Positions 1 to 6,556 of a stretch of DNA of 8,974 nucleotides are shown one piece after another. The stretch is from JASFQI01 sp050115555 (lineage in GTDB: Bacteria > Desulfobacterota > DSM-4660 > Desulfatiglandales > HGW-15). How positions within the stretch are numbered: position 1 is the first letter of the stretch; the number at the start of each line of letters is the position of its first letter. The notes beneath the pieces were generated by a model. It was not told the DNA's origin. It made no database searches and saw only the letters and a program-made list of their open reading frames with translations. The DNA is taken from the NCBI GenBank assembly GCA_050115555.1, contig JASFQI010000197.1, forward strand, positions 1 through 8,974, read 5' to 3'. A program made the translations under genes and the position numbers.

Positions 1-1
1 C

Positions 2-334
2 CAGGGATACTGGCGGGTCCGGCACTGTTCCCAGGCGCGATGCATCGAAAACCAGATCTACGCGGTTCACTGCAGTCTCCTAGGTGAGGCGGCCGGGTTC
101 AGCTTCACGGGGTGTTCCTCCGTCCTCACTCCCTGCGACAACGGTTTTCCGGAAAAAGGAGTTGCCGTGGAAAGCCCTCTGAACGAGGAAGGGGCAGTCA
201 CCGCGACCCTGGACCTGGAGCTGCTTCGTGAAAATCGGCGGTCCGGATCGGCTCCAACCCTGAAAGACCTTCGCACCGACATGGTGGAAGGCCTCCATCG
301 AACCGTGTGCCGGCCTGAGAAGGGGAAACCATGA
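2..334 (+). CDS. Carbon-nitrogen hydrolase (nitrilase superfamily), C-terminal part, cut by window edge
   Basis: Frame 2 is open from the left edge to TGA at 332-334, giving 110 residues. Near residues 13-20 it has the signature ARCIENQIYAVH, which matches the conserved 'ARAIEN..yv' helix and strand of nitrilase-superfamily amidases. This is followed by FTGCSSVLTPCDNGFPEKG and a 'EEGAVTATLDLELLRENRRSG' type ending (spanning about residues 71-92), the usual C-terminal pattern where a strand and helix close the alpha-beta-beta-alpha fold. Family members hydrolyse amides or nitriles with a Glu-Lys-Cys triad. Those residues lie upstream of the window, so activity cannot be judged here. The stop overlaps the next start as ATGA, implying translational coupling with the deacylase and membership of the same operon. 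The family call is firm; the substrate is unknown. Confidence 0.88.
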   Translation, partial: QGYWRVRHCSQARCIENQIYAVHCSLLGEAAGFSFTGCSSVLTPCDNGFPEKGVAVESPLNEEGAVTATLDLELLRENRRSGSAPTLKDLRTDMVEGLHRTVCRPEKGKP

Positions 335-1944
335 GCTCTGTAAAGACCGTTATCCGGGGAGGGCGGATCGTGGACGGGACGGGCAGCGACGGATACGTGG
401 CGGACGTCGCTATCGCAGAAGGAAAGATCGTCCGCATCGGTCCGAATCTACCCCCTGAGACCGAGGAAGAGACGATTCCCGCCGAGGGGCTCGTGGTGAG
501 CCCCGGCTTTGTGGATGCCCACAGCCACGACGACCTCTATCTGCTCATAGATCCGGCCTGCAGCGTCAAGGTGGCCCAAGGGGTCACCACCACGGTGATC
601 GGGAACTGCGGCGTCAGTGCCGCTCCCCTGGTGGAGGAGGCCTTCGAGGATGTGCTGGACATCCTGAGGCTCTTCGGCGGGGAGGAGGCCGCACGGGAGC
701 ACTTCTCGGTTCAGACATTCGAGGGCTTCAACAAGAAGCTTCGGGGCGCGGGACTGGGCATTCACGTGGTTCCTCTGGTGGGGCACACGACCGTCCGGAT
801 GGCTGTCATGGGGTCGGAACATCGCGCACCGGACCGTCGAGAGCTTTCGGTCATGTGCGATCACGTGGAGCAGGCCATGGAAGCCGGTGCCTTCGGCCTT
901 TCCTCGGGCCTGATCTACGCCCCGGGCAGCTACGCAGCACCTGAAGAGATCGCGGCCCTCTGCCAAGTGGTGGAAGGCCGCGGAGGAGTTTATACCACCC
1001 ACATCCGGAACGAGGGGGATCTCCTGATTCATGCTGTGGAGGAGGCAATCCAGGTGGGTCGGGAAACGGGCGTCCCGGTCCACATCTCCCATCACAAGGC
1101 CATGGGCCGCAACAACCGGGGAAGGAGCGCGGACAGCCTTCGCATCATGGCCGAGGCCCGGACGGAAGGCATACGGACGACCTGCGACCAGTACCCCTAC
1201 AACGCGGCAAGCACCACCCTTTCCGCGGCCCTTCCACACGATGCTCTCAACGAAGGGGTCGAGCAGCTTCGAGAGAAGCTGCAGGACCCCGCCGTCCGGG
1301 AAGCTTATCGGTTCGAGATGGAAAAGGGTGGAGGAACTGGGGGAGAGAACCTCGTTCAGTTAGCAGGGTTCGAAGGGATCGTGGTCTCGGCCTCTCAGGC
1401 CCGGCCGGACTGCATCGGGGCATCCATCGCCCAAGCGGCCGAGCGGGCGGGCGTGGACCCGTTCGACCTGGTGTTCGATCTGGTGAGCGAGGAGGCCCGG
1501 GGCACCTTCGTGGTGGTTTTTGCCATGAGCGACGAGGACATCGAGTGGATCATGCAGGATCCCTTCACCATGGTGGGGACGGACGGCATTCCGGCGTTCG
1601 GCGAGAGCAAAACCCATCCCCGCATGACCGGAACCTTTCCGCGGGTCCTGGGGACCTACGTGAGGGAGAGGGGGGTCTTGAGCCTCGAGGAGGCCGTCCG
1701 GAAAATGACCTCCCTGCCGTGCCGCACCTTCGGGCTTCACGGCAAGGGCGTGATCGAGGAAGGGTATGACGCGGACCTGGTGATCTTCGACCCGGAACGC
1801 ATTCGGGACGGTTCCACCTATGACCAGCCCTATTTGAAGCCGGAAGGGATCCACACGGTCTTCGTTGCAGGCGAGGCGGCGGTCAAAGATGGGGACGTGC
1901 AGGGCGTCCGTTCCGGAAAAGTTCTGAAACCCCATTCCGCATGA
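331..1944 (+). CDS. N-acyl-D-amino-acid deacylase family amidohydrolase
   Basis: This 537-residue metal-dependent amidohydrolase likely removes the acyl group from N-acyl-D-amino acids or related amides in the cytoplasm. Visible sequence: a small N-terminal beta domain (about 1-55), the metal motif HSHDD at 64-68, NCG with Cys93, THIR with His224, ISHHK with His254, and GTDG with Asp418, then a C-terminal beta part ending KGVIEEGYDADLVIFDP (about 472-488). The Cys and His spacing matches, as I recall it, the well-studied D-aminoacylase of Alcaligenes faecalis (His67, His69, Cys96, His220, His250, Asp366), so all metal ligands appear intact. The length is slightly above the usual ~480-500 residues. 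The ATG is preceded by AAGGGG and overlaps the upstream stop as ATGA. Dihydropyrimidinase-like or dipeptidase activity is less likely because of the Cys ligand. The exact substrate is an inference from family and neighbours. Confidence 0.9.
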   Translation: MSSVKTVIRGGRIVDGTGSDGYVADVAIAEGKIVRIGPNLPPETEEETIPAEGLVVSPGFVDAHSHDDLYLLIDPACSVKVAQGVTTTVIGNCGVSAAPLVEEAFEDVLDILRLFGGEEAAREHFSVQTFEGFNKKLRGAGLGIHVVPLVGHTTVRMAVMGSEHRAPDRRELSVMCDHVEQAMEAGAFGLSSGLIYAPGSYAAPEEIAALCQVVEGRGGVYTTHIRNEGDLLIHAVEEAIQVGRETGVPVHISHHKAMGRNNRGRSADSLRIMAEARTEGIRTTCDQYPYNAASTTLSAALPHDALNEGVEQLREKLQDPAVREAYRFEMEKGGGTGGENLVQLAGFEGIVVSASQARPDCIGASIAQAAERAGVDPFDLVFDLVSEEARGTFVVVFAMSDEDIEWIMQDPFTMVGTDGIPAFGESKTHPRMTGTFPRVLGTYVRERGVLSLEEAVRKMTSLPCRTFGLHGKGVIEEGYDADLVIFDPERIRDGSTYDQPYLKPEGIHTVFVAGEAAVKDGDVQGVRSGKVLKPHSA

Positions 1945-1951
1945 AAGGAGG

Positions 1952-2038
1952 ATGGTGCAAAACGGTCCAGGAGGCAGGATTCAAGAACCAGGCGGCCTCG
2001 GCCGCTGGGCATGGACGGAGGAAAGGAGCAAGTCATGA
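1952..2038 (+). CDS. Possible 28-codon leader ORF coupled to dctP
   Basis: Directly after the deacylase stop there is a full-strength Shine-Dalgarno sequence, AAAGGAGG (1944-1951). It is followed by adjacent in-frame ATG (1952) and GTG (1955) codons and an open frame that ends in TGA at 2036-2038. That TGA overlaps the chosen dctP start ATG (2035-2037) as ATGA. The predicted peptide is Gly/Arg rich with no recognisable domain. The SD is too close to the ATG for ideal spacing, but AAAGG at 1944-1948 lies 6 nt from the GTG. It could be a translational-coupling leader, or only a relic of the inter-cistron spacer. Seen directly: SD, frame and overlap. Inferred: that it is translated. Confidence 0.25.
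   Translation: MVQNGPGGRIQEPGGLGRWAWTEERSKS
1988..2008 (+). other. Stable hairpin in the leader of dctP
   Basis: GCGGC (1992-1996) pairs with GCCGC (2001-2005) around a CTCG tetraloop. The stem extends through CCA/TGG (1988-1990 with 2006-2008) past a single bulged G at 1991. It ends 13 nt before the dctP Shine-Dalgarno, lies inside the possible leader ORF, and has no T-run. It is therefore more likely a translation-control or mRNA-stability element than a terminator. Confidence 0.4.
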
Positions 2039-3075
2039 AAAAGCAGATCCTACGGGTGGTGGTTTTGTCCTTGATCGCAACGGTCCTTTTGTTCGCGCCT
2101 GCATTCGCTGCGGACAAGCCCATCAAGATCAAGTACGCGCACATCGGTGCGCCCAAGACGTTCGAGTCGGTAATGCACGCAGGGGCCGTGGCCTTCAAGT
2201 ACGTGTTCGAAAAGCGGACGAACAATCGGTTCCAGGTCGACATCTACCCCGGGGGGACCCTGGGCAAGGAGATCGATCTGATGGAGTCGGTAAACAACAA
2301 CGTGATCCAGCTAGTGGGTGCCTCCATGGGTGGGCTCCACCGGATCTTTCCCCCGGCCATCCTCTACTACCTTCCCTACGTCTTCCGAAACGAGGCCGTG
2401 GCCATGGAGGTGGTGGACGGCCCCTTCGGCCGGAAGGTCTTGGACGGCCTCTCCGAGAAAACGGGGATTCGAGGGCTGGAGTTCCTGGACATCTACACCT
2501 TCCTCACCATCACAAACAACATCCGCCCCATCCGTACCCCCGAGGACATGAAGGGCATCAAATTCCGGGGCATGGACACGCTCCAGGTCCAGATGTTCAA
2601 GTCCCTCGGGGCGAGCGCTGTTCCTGTGTCCTTCAGCGAGCTCTACACGTCGTTGCAGACCGGGGTGGTGCACGGGCAGACCAACCCCGCCTTCCTGGTG
2701 GCCTGGATGAAGCTCAACGAGGTCCAGAAGTACATGACACTCTGCAACTCCCAGTATGGCTACCAGATGCTGGTCTGCAACAATGCCTGGTTCGAGGGCC
2801 TGAGTCCCGAGGACCAGCTTGCCGCGCAGGATGCGGCCCGGGCCGCCAAGACCGCATCCAGGGGACTGGCCATGCTGCTGGAGGACAAGAACATCCAGGT
2901 GCTAAAGGAGCGGGGCATGCAGGTGGATGTGCTCACGGACGCTGAGAACGTGGCGTTTCACAAAATCGCCACACCGGCGTGCCGCGACTGGCTGAAGACC
3001 CAGATGGACCCCGAGTGGGTGGAGGGCCTCATGGAGGCCGTGAAACAGGCGGAGGAGAAGCTGGGGTATCGGTAG
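2035..3075 (+). CDS. dctP: TRAP transporter solute-binding protein (DctP family)
   Basis: This is the periplasmic substrate-binding subunit of a tripartite ATP-independent periplasmic transporter, 346 residues, a typical length. ATG 2035 is preferred over an in-frame ATG at 2011 because AAAGGAG sits at 2022-2028 with 6-nt spacing and it gives a classical signal peptide: MKKQ, a hydrophobic core, then cleavage after AFA near residue 25. The mature protein shows the family pattern. KGIKFRGMDTLQ (about 173-184) holds Arg178, the conserved arginine that salt-bridges the carboxylate of most TRAP ligands. SLGASAVPVSFSELYTSLQTGVV (spanning about 190-212) follows. The next motif reads HGQTNP instead of the usual DGQENP, which may alter ligand contacts. 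It stands between hydrolase genes and directly upstream of the membrane subunits, so a carboxylated amide or N-acyl compound is a reasonable but unproven ligand. Confidence 0.93.
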   Translation: MKKQILRVVVLSLIATVLLFAPAFAADKPIKIKYAHIGAPKTFESVMHAGAVAFKYVFEKRTNNRFQVDIYPGGTLGKEIDLMESVNNNVIQLVGASMGGLHRIFPPAILYYLPYVFRNEAVAMEVVDGPFGRKVLDGLSEKTGIRGLEFLDIYTFLTITNNIRPIRTPEDMKGIKFRGMDTLQVQMFKSLGASAVPVSFSELYTSLQTGVVHGQTNPAFLVAWMKLNEVQKYMTLCNSQYGYQMLVCNNAWFEGLSPEDQLAAQDAARAAKTASRGLAMLLEDKNIQVLKERGMQVDVLTDAENVAFHKIATPACRDWLKTQMDPEWVEGLMEAVKQAEEKLGYR

Positions 3076-3092
3076 ACCCATTCGTTCAACGC

Positions 3093-3117
3093 CCCGGGTC
3101 CGGTTTCGGACCCAGGG
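3093..3117 (+). other. Intercistronic hairpin between dctP and dctQ
   Basis: GGGTCCG (3096-3102) and CGGACCC (3107-3113) form a perfect 7-bp stem with a GTTT loop. CCC (3093-3095) with GGG (3115-3117) extends it past a bulged A at 3114. It lies 17 nt after the dctP stop and about 50 nt before dctQ, with no following T-run. Such hairpins commonly protect the abundant binding-protein mRNA 3' end or reduce read-through into the membrane-subunit genes. That role is inferred here. Confidence 0.55.
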
Positions 3118-3165
3118 TGGAATGGGGACGAGCCCGGGGTTGGTTCGGGCGGAGCGAGGTGCGCG

Positions 3166-3690
3166 GTGTTGGACAAGGGATTCAAGGAAAAGGTCCTGCT
3201 GGTGATGGACGTGATCGCCAAGAGCCTGGAGTTCGGCTCCGGGTGCTTCTGCGTCCTGCTGTTTGCCGGGATGACCGCGGTGACCCTCCTGGGGATCCTG
3301 TTTCGCTACGTCATGTCCAGCCCGTTCGAGTGGACCGAGGAGCTGGCACGGTTCCTGCTGCTCTCCATCTGCTTCCTGGCCCTGAACATGGCCATGAAGC
3401 GTAAGGAGCACATAGCCATCCCGGGGCTCGTCGAGCGGCTTCCGCGCCTGGCGGCCAAAGGGATCGGGTACGCGGTGGACGCACAGATCGCCCTGTTCCT
3501 GGTCCTCCTCATCAAGCAGGGTACCCTCATGGCGGATCGGACACTCATGTCGGCGAGCACGCTTCCCATCTCCATGAAATGGGTCTACCTCTTCGTGCCC
3601 CTCGGGGCGCTGCTGACGTTGATTCAGCTCGTCATCCAGGTGGTCAAGAAGTCCCTCAAGCCGTCCGGTGGGGATGGGAGCGAGGTCTGA
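3166..3690 (+). CDS. dctQ: TRAP transporter small permease subunit (DctQ family)
   Basis: This 174-residue inner-membrane protein has four likely hydrophobic segments, at about 25-47, 60-76, 104-118 and 138-160. It carries the DctQ signature around FRYVMSSPFEWTEELARFLL (46-65), with Arg47-Tyr48, Trp56 and Glu58-Glu59, then KRKEHIAIPGLVERLP (78-93) with the typical [K/R]-x-H motif. DctQ packs against DctM and helps dock the loaded binding protein. The start is GTG at 3166, supported by GAGG at 3156-3159 with 6-nt spacing. A TTG at 3169 is the alternative. The gene ends one base before the dctM start, so the two are almost certainly co-translated. Confidence 0.9.
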   Translation: MLDKGFKEKVLLVMDVIAKSLEFGSGCFCVLLFAGMTAVTLLGILFRYVMSSPFEWTEELARFLLLSICFLALNMAMKRKEHIAIPGLVERLPRLAAKGIGYAVDAQIALFLVLLIKQGTLMADRTLMSASTLPISMKWVYLFVPLGALLTLIQLVIQVVKKSLKPSGGDGSEV

Positions 3691-3691
3691 C

Positions 3692-4978
3692 ATGGGACTG
3701 TTTCTCCTGATCGTCTTCGTGGCCCTGATGCTGATGGGAATGCCCATCGGGTTCGTAATGGGCCTGACAGCGCTATACGGCTTCTTCTACCTCGACAACC
3801 CGACGCTTCTGACCATGCTCAGCCAGAAGTTCTTCTCCGGCATGAACAGCTTCGCTCTTCTTGCACTTCCCTTCTTCATTCTGGCCGGGGACATCATGAC
3901 CAAGGTCGGTCTGACCGGCCGGCTCGTGGACTTCTCGAACATCTTTTTCGGCCGGTTCCGGGGAGGGCTGGCCCAGGTCAACATCGTCACGAGCATCATC
4001 TTCGGGGGGATCTCGGGGTCGGCCGCGGCCGACACCGCCGCCCTGGGTTCCATCTTCATCCCGTCCATGACCGACGAGGGCTATGACCGGGAGTTCAGCA
4101 CTGCCGTGACCGTGGCCTCCTCCATCATCGCCCCCATCATCCCACCCAGCATGATCATGGTGATCTACGGGGCCCTCATGGGGGTCTCCATTGCGGGCCT
4201 CTTTGCCGCGGGCCTCGTGCCGGGCTTGATGCTGGGAGTCTTCCTGATGATCTACACCCGGTTCGTCTCCAAGAAACGCAACTATCCCAAGCACAAGGAA
4301 AAGGTCACGGCGAAACGGATCTGGGTGGGAACGAAACGGGCCGTCTGGGGGCTCATCATGCCCGCCATCATCCTGGGCGGGATCCTGGGCGGCGTGTTCA
4401 CGCCAACAGAGGCGGCGGCCATCGCGGTCGGTTACGCCCTGTTCCTGGGGCTCGTGGCCTATCGGAACCTGAGCCTGAAGGACCTTTTCGATCTGTTCTA
4501 TCGCAATGCCGTGCTCCTTGGCGTGATCGGCCTGATCCTCTCTTCCGCATCCATCCTGGCCTGGCTCCTGGCGGCCGAGCAGATCCCCGAGATGGTGGCC
4601 AAGGGGTTTCTGGCCATCACTCATAACAAGTACATAATCTTGCTGTTGATCAATCTCTTTCTCATTTTTATCGGCATGTTCATGGACATCACCGCATCCC
4701 TCATCATTCTGGGGCCGATCCTGGCGCCCCTGGCCATTGACATCGGGGTACACCCGCTCCACTTCGGGATCATGATGTGTGTCAACCTCTACATCGCCCT
4801 GATCACCCCACCCATGGGCGGGTGCCTGTTCCTGGCCATGGCCATCAGCAAGCTGAACATGGGACAGCTTCTGAAGGCCCTCTGGCCCTTTCTCCTGATC
4901 GAGTTCGCGGTGCTCTTCATCGTGGTGTACATTCCCGAGGTCACCATGTTCGTGCCGCGGCTCCTTGGATTTCTCTGA
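3692..4978 (+). CDS. dctM: TRAP transporter large permease subunit (DctM family)
   Basis: This 428-residue polytopic inner-membrane protein is the Na+/H+-coupled transport channel of the TRAP system, with the typical family length. ATG 3692 is chosen because GAGG (3682-3685, inside the end of dctQ) lies 6 nt upstream and the product starts directly with a membrane segment, MGLFLLIVFVALMLMGMPIG. A GTG at 3668 would add 8 unlikely residues. Family motifs are intact: GGISGSAAADTAALGSIFIP (about 105-124), PIIPPSMIMVIYG (about 148-160), GGVFTPTEAAAIAVGY (about 233-248) and ALITPPMGGCLF (about 369-380). A near-perfect 12-bp duplication at 4370-4393 encodes ILGG twice just before the FTPTEAA motif, in a region that is Gly-rich across the family. 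The subunit is not fused to DctQ. Confidence 0.95.
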   Translation: MGLFLLIVFVALMLMGMPIGFVMGLTALYGFFYLDNPTLLTMLSQKFFSGMNSFALLALPFFILAGDIMTKVGLTGRLVDFSNIFFGRFRGGLAQVNIVTSIIFGGISGSAAADTAALGSIFIPSMTDEGYDREFSTAVTVASSIIAPIIPPSMIMVIYGALMGVSIAGLFAAGLVPGLMLGVFLMIYTRFVSKKRNYPKHKEKVTAKRIWVGTKRAVWGLIMPAIILGGILGGVFTPTEAAAIAVGYALFLGLVAYRNLSLKDLFDLFYRNAVLLGVIGLILSSASILAWLLAAEQIPEMVAKGFLAITHNKYIILLLINLFLIFIGMFMDITASLIILGPILAPLAIDIGVHPLHFGIMMCVNLYIALITPPMGGCLFLAMAISKLNMGQLLKALWPFLLIEFAVLFIVVYIPEVTMFVPRLLGFL

Positions 4979-4997
4979 GAAGGAAGGGAGGGGAGGG

Positions 4998-5021
4998 ATG
5001 CGTGGAAAGGAAGCCTCATGA
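4998..5021 (+). CDS. Possible 7-residue mini-ORF coupled to the amidase
   Basis: A purine-rich Shine-Dalgarno stretch (4981-4997, with GGGAGG at 4986-4991, 6 nt away) precedes ATG 4998. The frame reads MRGKEAS and stops at TGA 5019-5021, overlapping the amidase ATG (5018-5020) as ATGA. The SD in front of the mini-ORF is stronger than the AAAGGAAG directly in front of the amidase, so ribosomes could be delivered to the amidase by termination-reinitiation. The geometry is seen directly; translation is inferred. Confidence 0.2.
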   Translation: MRGKEAS

Positions 5022-6442
5022 ATGAACTCATACGCCTCACGGCCTGCGATGCGGTCGAGCTCCTCAAAAAGCGGGAGATCAGCCCGCTGGAGCTCGTCGA
5101 CGCTGCAGTCGATCGGATTCGGGCCGTGGAAGGGAGGGTCAACGCCCTTCCCACCCTGTGCCTGGAGCGTGCCCTGGAGCGTGCCCGGCGAATCCAGGAC
5201 CACCCGCCCGCCGATCCTCCGGACGGGTTTCTCTACGGGCTTCCCATTGCGGTCAAGGACCTGGACGACGTGCAAGGGGTTCGCACCACCTACGGATCCC
5301 CGATCTTCGCGGACAACGTTCCCGAACGCTCCTGCGCCATGGTGGAGCGCCTCGAGGCCAACGGCGCCGTTGTCCTTGCAAAGTCCAACACGCCCGAGTT
5401 CGGGGCCGGGGGGCACACCTTCAACGAAGTCTTCGGCACCACGGTGAACCCCTGGAATACCTCCCGGACCTGCGGCGGGTCCTCGGGTGGTTCGGCCGTG
5501 GCCCTGGCCACGGGCGAGGTGTGGCTGGCCACCGGGAGCGACGTGGGCGGAAGCCTGAGGACGCCCGCCGGTTTCTGCTCGGTGGTGGGTCTCAGACCGA
5601 GCCCGGGCCGGGTGCCCGCAGGCCCCGGCCCCCTTCCTTTCGAGACCCTTCCGGTCCTCGGCCCCATGGGGCGAAACGTGCGGGATGCGGCCCTGATGCT
5701 GGACGCGGAGACCGGGGCCCATCCTGCGGATCCCTTCTCCCTCCCCAGGCCGCGGGAATCCTTTAGGGCGATCCTCGATCGCCCGGTTCGACCCCTGAAG
5801 ATCGGGGTGTCACCGGACCTCGGCCTCACGCCCGTGGACCCGGAGATCCGGCGTGTCTTCGAGGGCGCCGTTTCCGCCTGGAAAGACATGGGGATGGATG
5901 TGGAGGAGATCGGTCTTGACCTCGGTGATGTCCCGGAGGTCTACCACACCCTTCGGGCTCGCTTTTTCGCCAGTTTTTTCGCACCGCTCCTCGTGGAGCA
6001 CCGGGATCTGATCAAGCCGGAGGTCATCTGGAATACCGAAAAGGGGCTGACGCTCACCGGGGACGAGATCGGATGGGCCGAGCGGGGACGGGGTAAGATC
6101 TTCCACGAGATCATGGCCTACTTTCGGACCCACGACCTCCTGATTCACCCGACTGCGATCACGCCGCCCTTCGATAAAGACCTGCGGCACCTGGAAGAGG
6201 TGGACGGGCACCGGTTCAAGACCTACATGGACTGGCTCTCCATCACCTTCCTCTCCAGCCTGACAACCTGCCCGGCGATCTCCGTCCCGTGTGGCTTCAC
6301 GGAAAACGGTCTCCCCGTGGGCCTGCAGATCATGGGACCGCCCCGAAGGGAAGATCGTGTACTCCAGGCGGCCCTTCTCTTCGAAGAGCACCTCGGGCTG
6401 CATGCGCAACTGCCCATTGATCCTTTGGGGGCGGAGGGATGA
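5018..6442 (+). CDS. Amidase-signature family hydrolase
   Basis: This 474-residue cytoplasmic amidase hydrolyses a carboxamide to acid and amine or ammonia by the Ser-cisSer-Lys mechanism. The triad is visible. Lys80 lies in GLPIAVKD. The cis-Ser is Ser155 in TCGGSSGGSAVALATG. The nucleophile is Ser179 in GSDVGGSLRTPA. The spacings Lys80-Ser155 (75) and Ser155-Ser179 (24) equal those of the fatty-acid amide hydrolase triad (142, 217, 241). The C-terminal half contains FLSSLTTCPAISVPCGFTENGLPVGLQIMGP (split across about 411-441), the usual family ending, so the protein is complete. No GatB or GatC gene is nearby, and it follows a transporter, so it is a catabolic amidase rather than GatA. ATG 5018 has AAAGGAAG 5-7 nt upstream. 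It is probably the last gene of the operon, ending before a convergent gene. Confidence 0.92.
   Translation: MNELIRLTACDAVELLKKREISPLELVDAAVDRIRAVEGRVNALPTLCLERALERARRIQDHPPADPPDGFLYGLPIAVKDLDDVQGVRTTYGSPIFADNVPERSCAMVERLEANGAVVLAKSNTPEFGAGGHTFNEVFGTTVNPWNTSRTCGGSSGGSAVALATGEVWLATGSDVGGSLRTPAGFCSVVGLRPSPGRVPAGPGPLPFETLPVLGPMGRNVRDAALMLDAETGAHPADPFSLPRPRESFRAILDRPVRPLKIGVSPDLGLTPVDPEIRRVFEGAVSAWKDMGMDVEEIGLDLGDVPEVYHTLRARFFASFFAPLLVEHRDLIKPEVIWNTEKGLTLTGDEIGWAERGRGKIFHEIMAYFRTHDLLIHPTAITPPFDKDLRHLEEVDGHRFKTYMDWLSITFLSSLTTCPAISVPCGFTENGLPVGLQIMGPPRREDRVLQAALLFEEHLGLHAQLPIDPLGAEG
5161..5184 (+). repeat. Perfect 12-bp tandem duplication inside the amidase
   Basis: CCTGGAGCGTGC occurs twice in a row and encodes LERALERA at residues 49-56, in the helical N-terminal segment before the catalytic core. 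The frame is kept. It looks like a recent slippage duplication or simple helix repeat, remote from the Lys80, Ser155 and Ser179 active site. Confidence 0.75.
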
Positions 6443-6490
6443 GCAACCTTCGCTGGGCCGGGTCGACCGGGATGGAATCATCCTGCTCGC

Positions 6491-6556
6491 TCAGTTTTCC
6501 CACAGACCCACTTTCACGGCTTCGACCCAGGCCTTGTCGAAGCCGTCCCGTTCCTT
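6491..6556 (-). pseudogene. Possible coding remnant downstream of the swivelling-domain gene
   Basis: Read on the minus strand from 6556, a stop-bounded frame gives a 21-residue peptide (KERDGFDKAWVEAV, then seven residues ending LWEN) before TGA at 6493-6491. Almost all its codons end in G or C, as in true genes of this window, and it resembles a helical protein C-terminus. The frame has no ATG, GTG or TTG start between its upstream stop and this peptide. It lies in the -1 frame relative to the swivelling-domain gene, starting right at that gene's stop. It may be a frameshifted tail, the end of a deleted gene, or chance. I recognise no family. Confidence 0.2.
6516..6546. repeat. Perfect 11-bp inverted repeat in the convergent gap
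   Basis: ACGGCTTCGAC (6516-6526) is exactly complementary to GTCGAAGCCGT (6536-6546) around a 9-nt spacer, CCAGGCCTT. It sits between the ends of the convergent amidase and swivelling-domain genes, a place where a bidirectional transcript-ending hairpin would fit. There is no clear T-run on either side, so it is not a canonical intrinsic terminator. The rest of 6443-6555 shows no gene on the + strand. Confidence 0.45.

Noticed and set aside
448..1239. 263-codon minus-strand frame opposite the deacylase
   Set aside because: Antisense shadow of a protein with all family motifs intact; no plausible product.
2011..2034. Upstream ATG 2011 as dctP start
   Set aside because: It would place eight polar residues before the signal peptide. 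ATG 2035 has a well-spaced AAAGGAG and gives a clean signal sequence.
1941..2945. 334-codon + strand frame overlapping dctP
   Set aside because: Out of frame with the clear DctP protein, low-complexity Gly/Arg/His composition, no family resemblance.
3668..3691. GTG 3668 as dctM start
   Set aside because: It lies inside dctQ. ATG 3692 has GAGG at 6 nt and starts directly with the first membrane segment.
4370..4393. 12-bp near-tandem repeat in dctM as a mobile or recombination repeat
   Set aside because: It encodes ILGGILGG in a segment that is Gly-rich across the DctM family, so coding constraint explains it.
3773..5722. 649-codon open frame on the minus strand opposite dctM and the amidase
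   Set aside because: The translation is rich in His, Gly, Gln and Arg with no domain. It lies opposite two clear genes and is a GC-codon shadow.
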